A DNA stretch of 13,585 nucleotides. Source: Candidatus Uhrbacteria bacterium. Its GTDB lineage: Bacteria; Patescibacteriota; Patescibacteriia; 2-12-FULL-60-25. The stretch's first letter is position 1, and each line of letters begins with the position of its first letter. The stretch is taken from NCBI GenBank assembly GCA_009691315.1, contig SICT01000024.1, positions 1-13,585 of the forward strand, given 5' to 3'. Shown piece after piece: positions 12,267-13,585 of the stretch. A model generated the notes under the pieces. That model searched no databases and was not told the origin of the DNA. It was given only the letters and a program-made list of their open reading frames with translations. The translations under genes and the position numbers were made by a program.

Positions 12267-13585
12267 TTATTTCCACCTCAAATCCGTTTTAATATACCAG
12301 GTGTTCATGTTGCGCAGGCGGTCAGCGGGGCGGCTGATGCGTTCGTCGGAAGTGCCGAGGACGCGATTGGAAACCATATAGGCGTAGGCTGGACGGAGGA
12401 GGAAGAGGGCGGGGACGCGCGCCAAGATCGTGTTGGCGAGACGTAGGCGTGCGCTGAGCAATCCTTCCGTCGAAGTGACGTTATTCAGTGCATTCAGGGC
12501 ATTGTCAACATCTCGGTCTTGTAGATTGGAAAGATTTAATCCATTGCCGGTGGCACTTCCACTATTCCAGAAGGGGGTTAGATCCTGAGTCTCTGGGAGG
12601 AGAATATTCCACACAACAATTTGATAGGATCGGTCATTGAGAATCTGTCGCAAGAGGGATTCTGGATCGGTGGATTGAATAGCTACTTGAATTCCCAAGA
12701 GGGACCAACGGCGTTTGAGGAAGTCAGCGACCTTTAGCAGATCTGGTTGTTCAGGTACGTCGATCGTCAGGGTGAGCGGGGTCGAGCTTGTTGTTACTGA
12801 GGCTGTTTTTTTTGTGCTTTTTGGAACAACAACGGGAACAAAATGACGAACCGTTTCACCGGCATTCAGGATCCAGCCCATGGATTGCAAAAGAGCGCGC
12901 GCTCCTTCCAGATTTTCTGGGGTGCTCGTGGTTGCTTCAAGAAAGGGAAAAGGAGAATTGATTAAGGTTGCATGTGCGCCAATCAAATCTTGCAATTCAT
13001 GATGATCAATAGCCATGGAGAGGGCTGTGCGTAGACGTTCATCTTTTAAAACCGCGTCTTTGGTGTTGAAGAACGCGACGGTTTCTTGTGGTAATTCCAG
13101 CTTGAGACTGTGCACGTTTTTATTTTTGATGGTTGCCACGTCTCCCCAAGGGACAAACGCGAGAGTGTCTACCTGATTGCCGCGTAAAGCATTTTGCGCT
13201 TGCACACGATCTCCATAAAAACGGAATGTCACATCTTTGATAAAGGGGGCAATGCCATAATATTTTGGCCAGGCACGTAGATGATAGCTAAAAATAAATC
13301 CTTTAGAGTCGCGTGTGAAAGACAGGGCTTGGTACGGGCCTGAGCCAATGGGTTTGAGATTGGCGTCGGTGAGCATCGCGTTTACATCTGATAGATCTTC
13401 CCAGATATGGGCGGGCATAATGCCGACGGTGAGCAAATTCAAGAAACTTGGATTGGCTTTGGGCAATTGAAATTGGATGGTTTGATCGTCGACGCGCAGA
13501 ACATTTACGTTGCGAAAATTATTAAGCAGAGGACTCTTCCAGGTTTTGATGGCTTGATACGTAAAAACAACGTCATCTGCGGTTA
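12267..13585 (-). CDS. Peptide ABC transporter substrate-binding protein, family 5 (N terminus outside window)
   Basis: 438 residues are visible and the frame stays open through the right edge, so the start lies beyond the window; the TTG at 13466 is internal. The first visible stretch, TADDVVFTYQAIKTWKSP, then FQLPKANPSFLNLLTVGIMPAHIW is the SBP_bac_5 (PF00496) pattern, as are the later GSGPY, RTALSMAIDHHEL and DPFWNSG-like (LTPFWNSG) segments. Roughly the first hundred residues, including any signal or lipid-anchor sequence, are missing. Such proteins capture oligopeptides or similar solutes for an ABC importer; no permease gene is present here. It converges on the regulator gene with only 3 bp between stop codons and no terminator between them. 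Confidence 0.93.
   Translation of the reverse strand, partial: TADDVVFTYQAIKTWKSPLLNNFRNVNVLRVDDQTIQFQLPKANPSFLNLLTVGIMPAHIWEDLSDVNAMLTDANLKPIGSGPYQALSFTRDSKGFIFSYHLRAWPKYYGIAPFIKDVTFRFYGDRVQAQNALRGNQVDTLAFVPWGDVATIKNKNVHSLKLELPQETVAFFNTKDAVLKDERLRTALSMAIDHHELQDLIGAHATLINSPFPFLEATTSTPENLEGARALLQSMGWILNAGETVRHFVPVVVPKSTKKTASVTTSSTPLTLTIDVPEQPDLLKVADFLKRRWSLLGIQVAIQSTDPESLLRQILNDRSYQIVVWNILLPETQDLTPFWNSGSATGNGLNLSNLQDRDVDNALNALNNVTSTEGLLSARLRLANTILARVPALFLLRPAYAYMVSNRVLGTSDERISRPADRLRNMNTWYIKTDLRWK

Noticed and set aside
13464..13466. TTG at 13466 as the start of the solute-binding protein
   Set aside because: The frame continues upstream to the window edge with family-specific sequence (TADDVVFTYQ), so the TTG is an internal leucine.

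Overview
The window looks like a chromosomal segment of a small-genome bacterium, most likely a Candidate Phyla Radiation (Patescibacteria) lineage. The grounds are indirect: short compact genes, few Shine-Dalgarno sites, several starts lying right behind a -10 box (leaderless or nearly so), a TrmB-like regulator of a kind common in archaea and CPR, an orphan F420-ligase-like gene, and a high density of short dispersed palindromic repeats. TGA, TAG and TAA all act as stops, so the recoded TGA=Gly lineages (Gracilibacteria/Absconditabacteria) are unlikely. No 16S or ribosomal marker is present, so the assignment is an inference.

Layout. 1-1338 is the 3' part of a GC-rich gene for a polytopic membrane protein with a fibronectin-III-like tail, closed by a strong terminator (1355-1389). 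1390-3781 is a surface-glycan pair: a GT-C type membrane glycosyltransferase and an overlapping DPM1/ALG5-like GT2. 3782-3944 is a repeat and terminator spacer. A small minus-strand acidic protein (3945-4190) is divergent from an O-antigen-ligase-type membrane protein (4210-5436). This is followed closely by elongation factor P (5472-6035), a DM13-domain lipoprotein (6048-6527) and a ferric-reductase-like heme membrane protein fused to a Rieske domain (6537-7817). Next come a tRNA-Leu(UAG) (7880-7963), a MazG-like pyrophosphohydrolase, a RelE/ParE toxin-antitoxin pair with its own promoter, a NUDIX hydrolase and a CofE/F420-ligase-like protein (to 9992). A minus-strand secreted protein (10045-10539) is divergent from a 518-residue TrmB-type regulator with three tandem sensor modules (10707-12263). 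The window ends in a minus-strand solute-binding protein for peptide ABC transport, truncated at the window edge.

How it works together. The GT2 probably charges a polyprenyl-phosphate sugar that the GT-C enzyme transfers, and the ligase-like protein belongs to the same envelope-glycan theme. The DM13 lipoprotein and the heme/Rieske protein are neighbours 9 bp apart and are plausibly one membrane electron-transfer unit. The regulator and the secreted protein have divergent promoters sharing an exact 11-bp block, which suggests joint control.

The most distinctive signal is repeat invasion. Three repeat blocks of two different families lie in frame inside two membrane-protein genes, each coding for an inter-helix loop. 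Several further palindromes sit in the gaps between genes. No gap between genes exceeds 300 bases.
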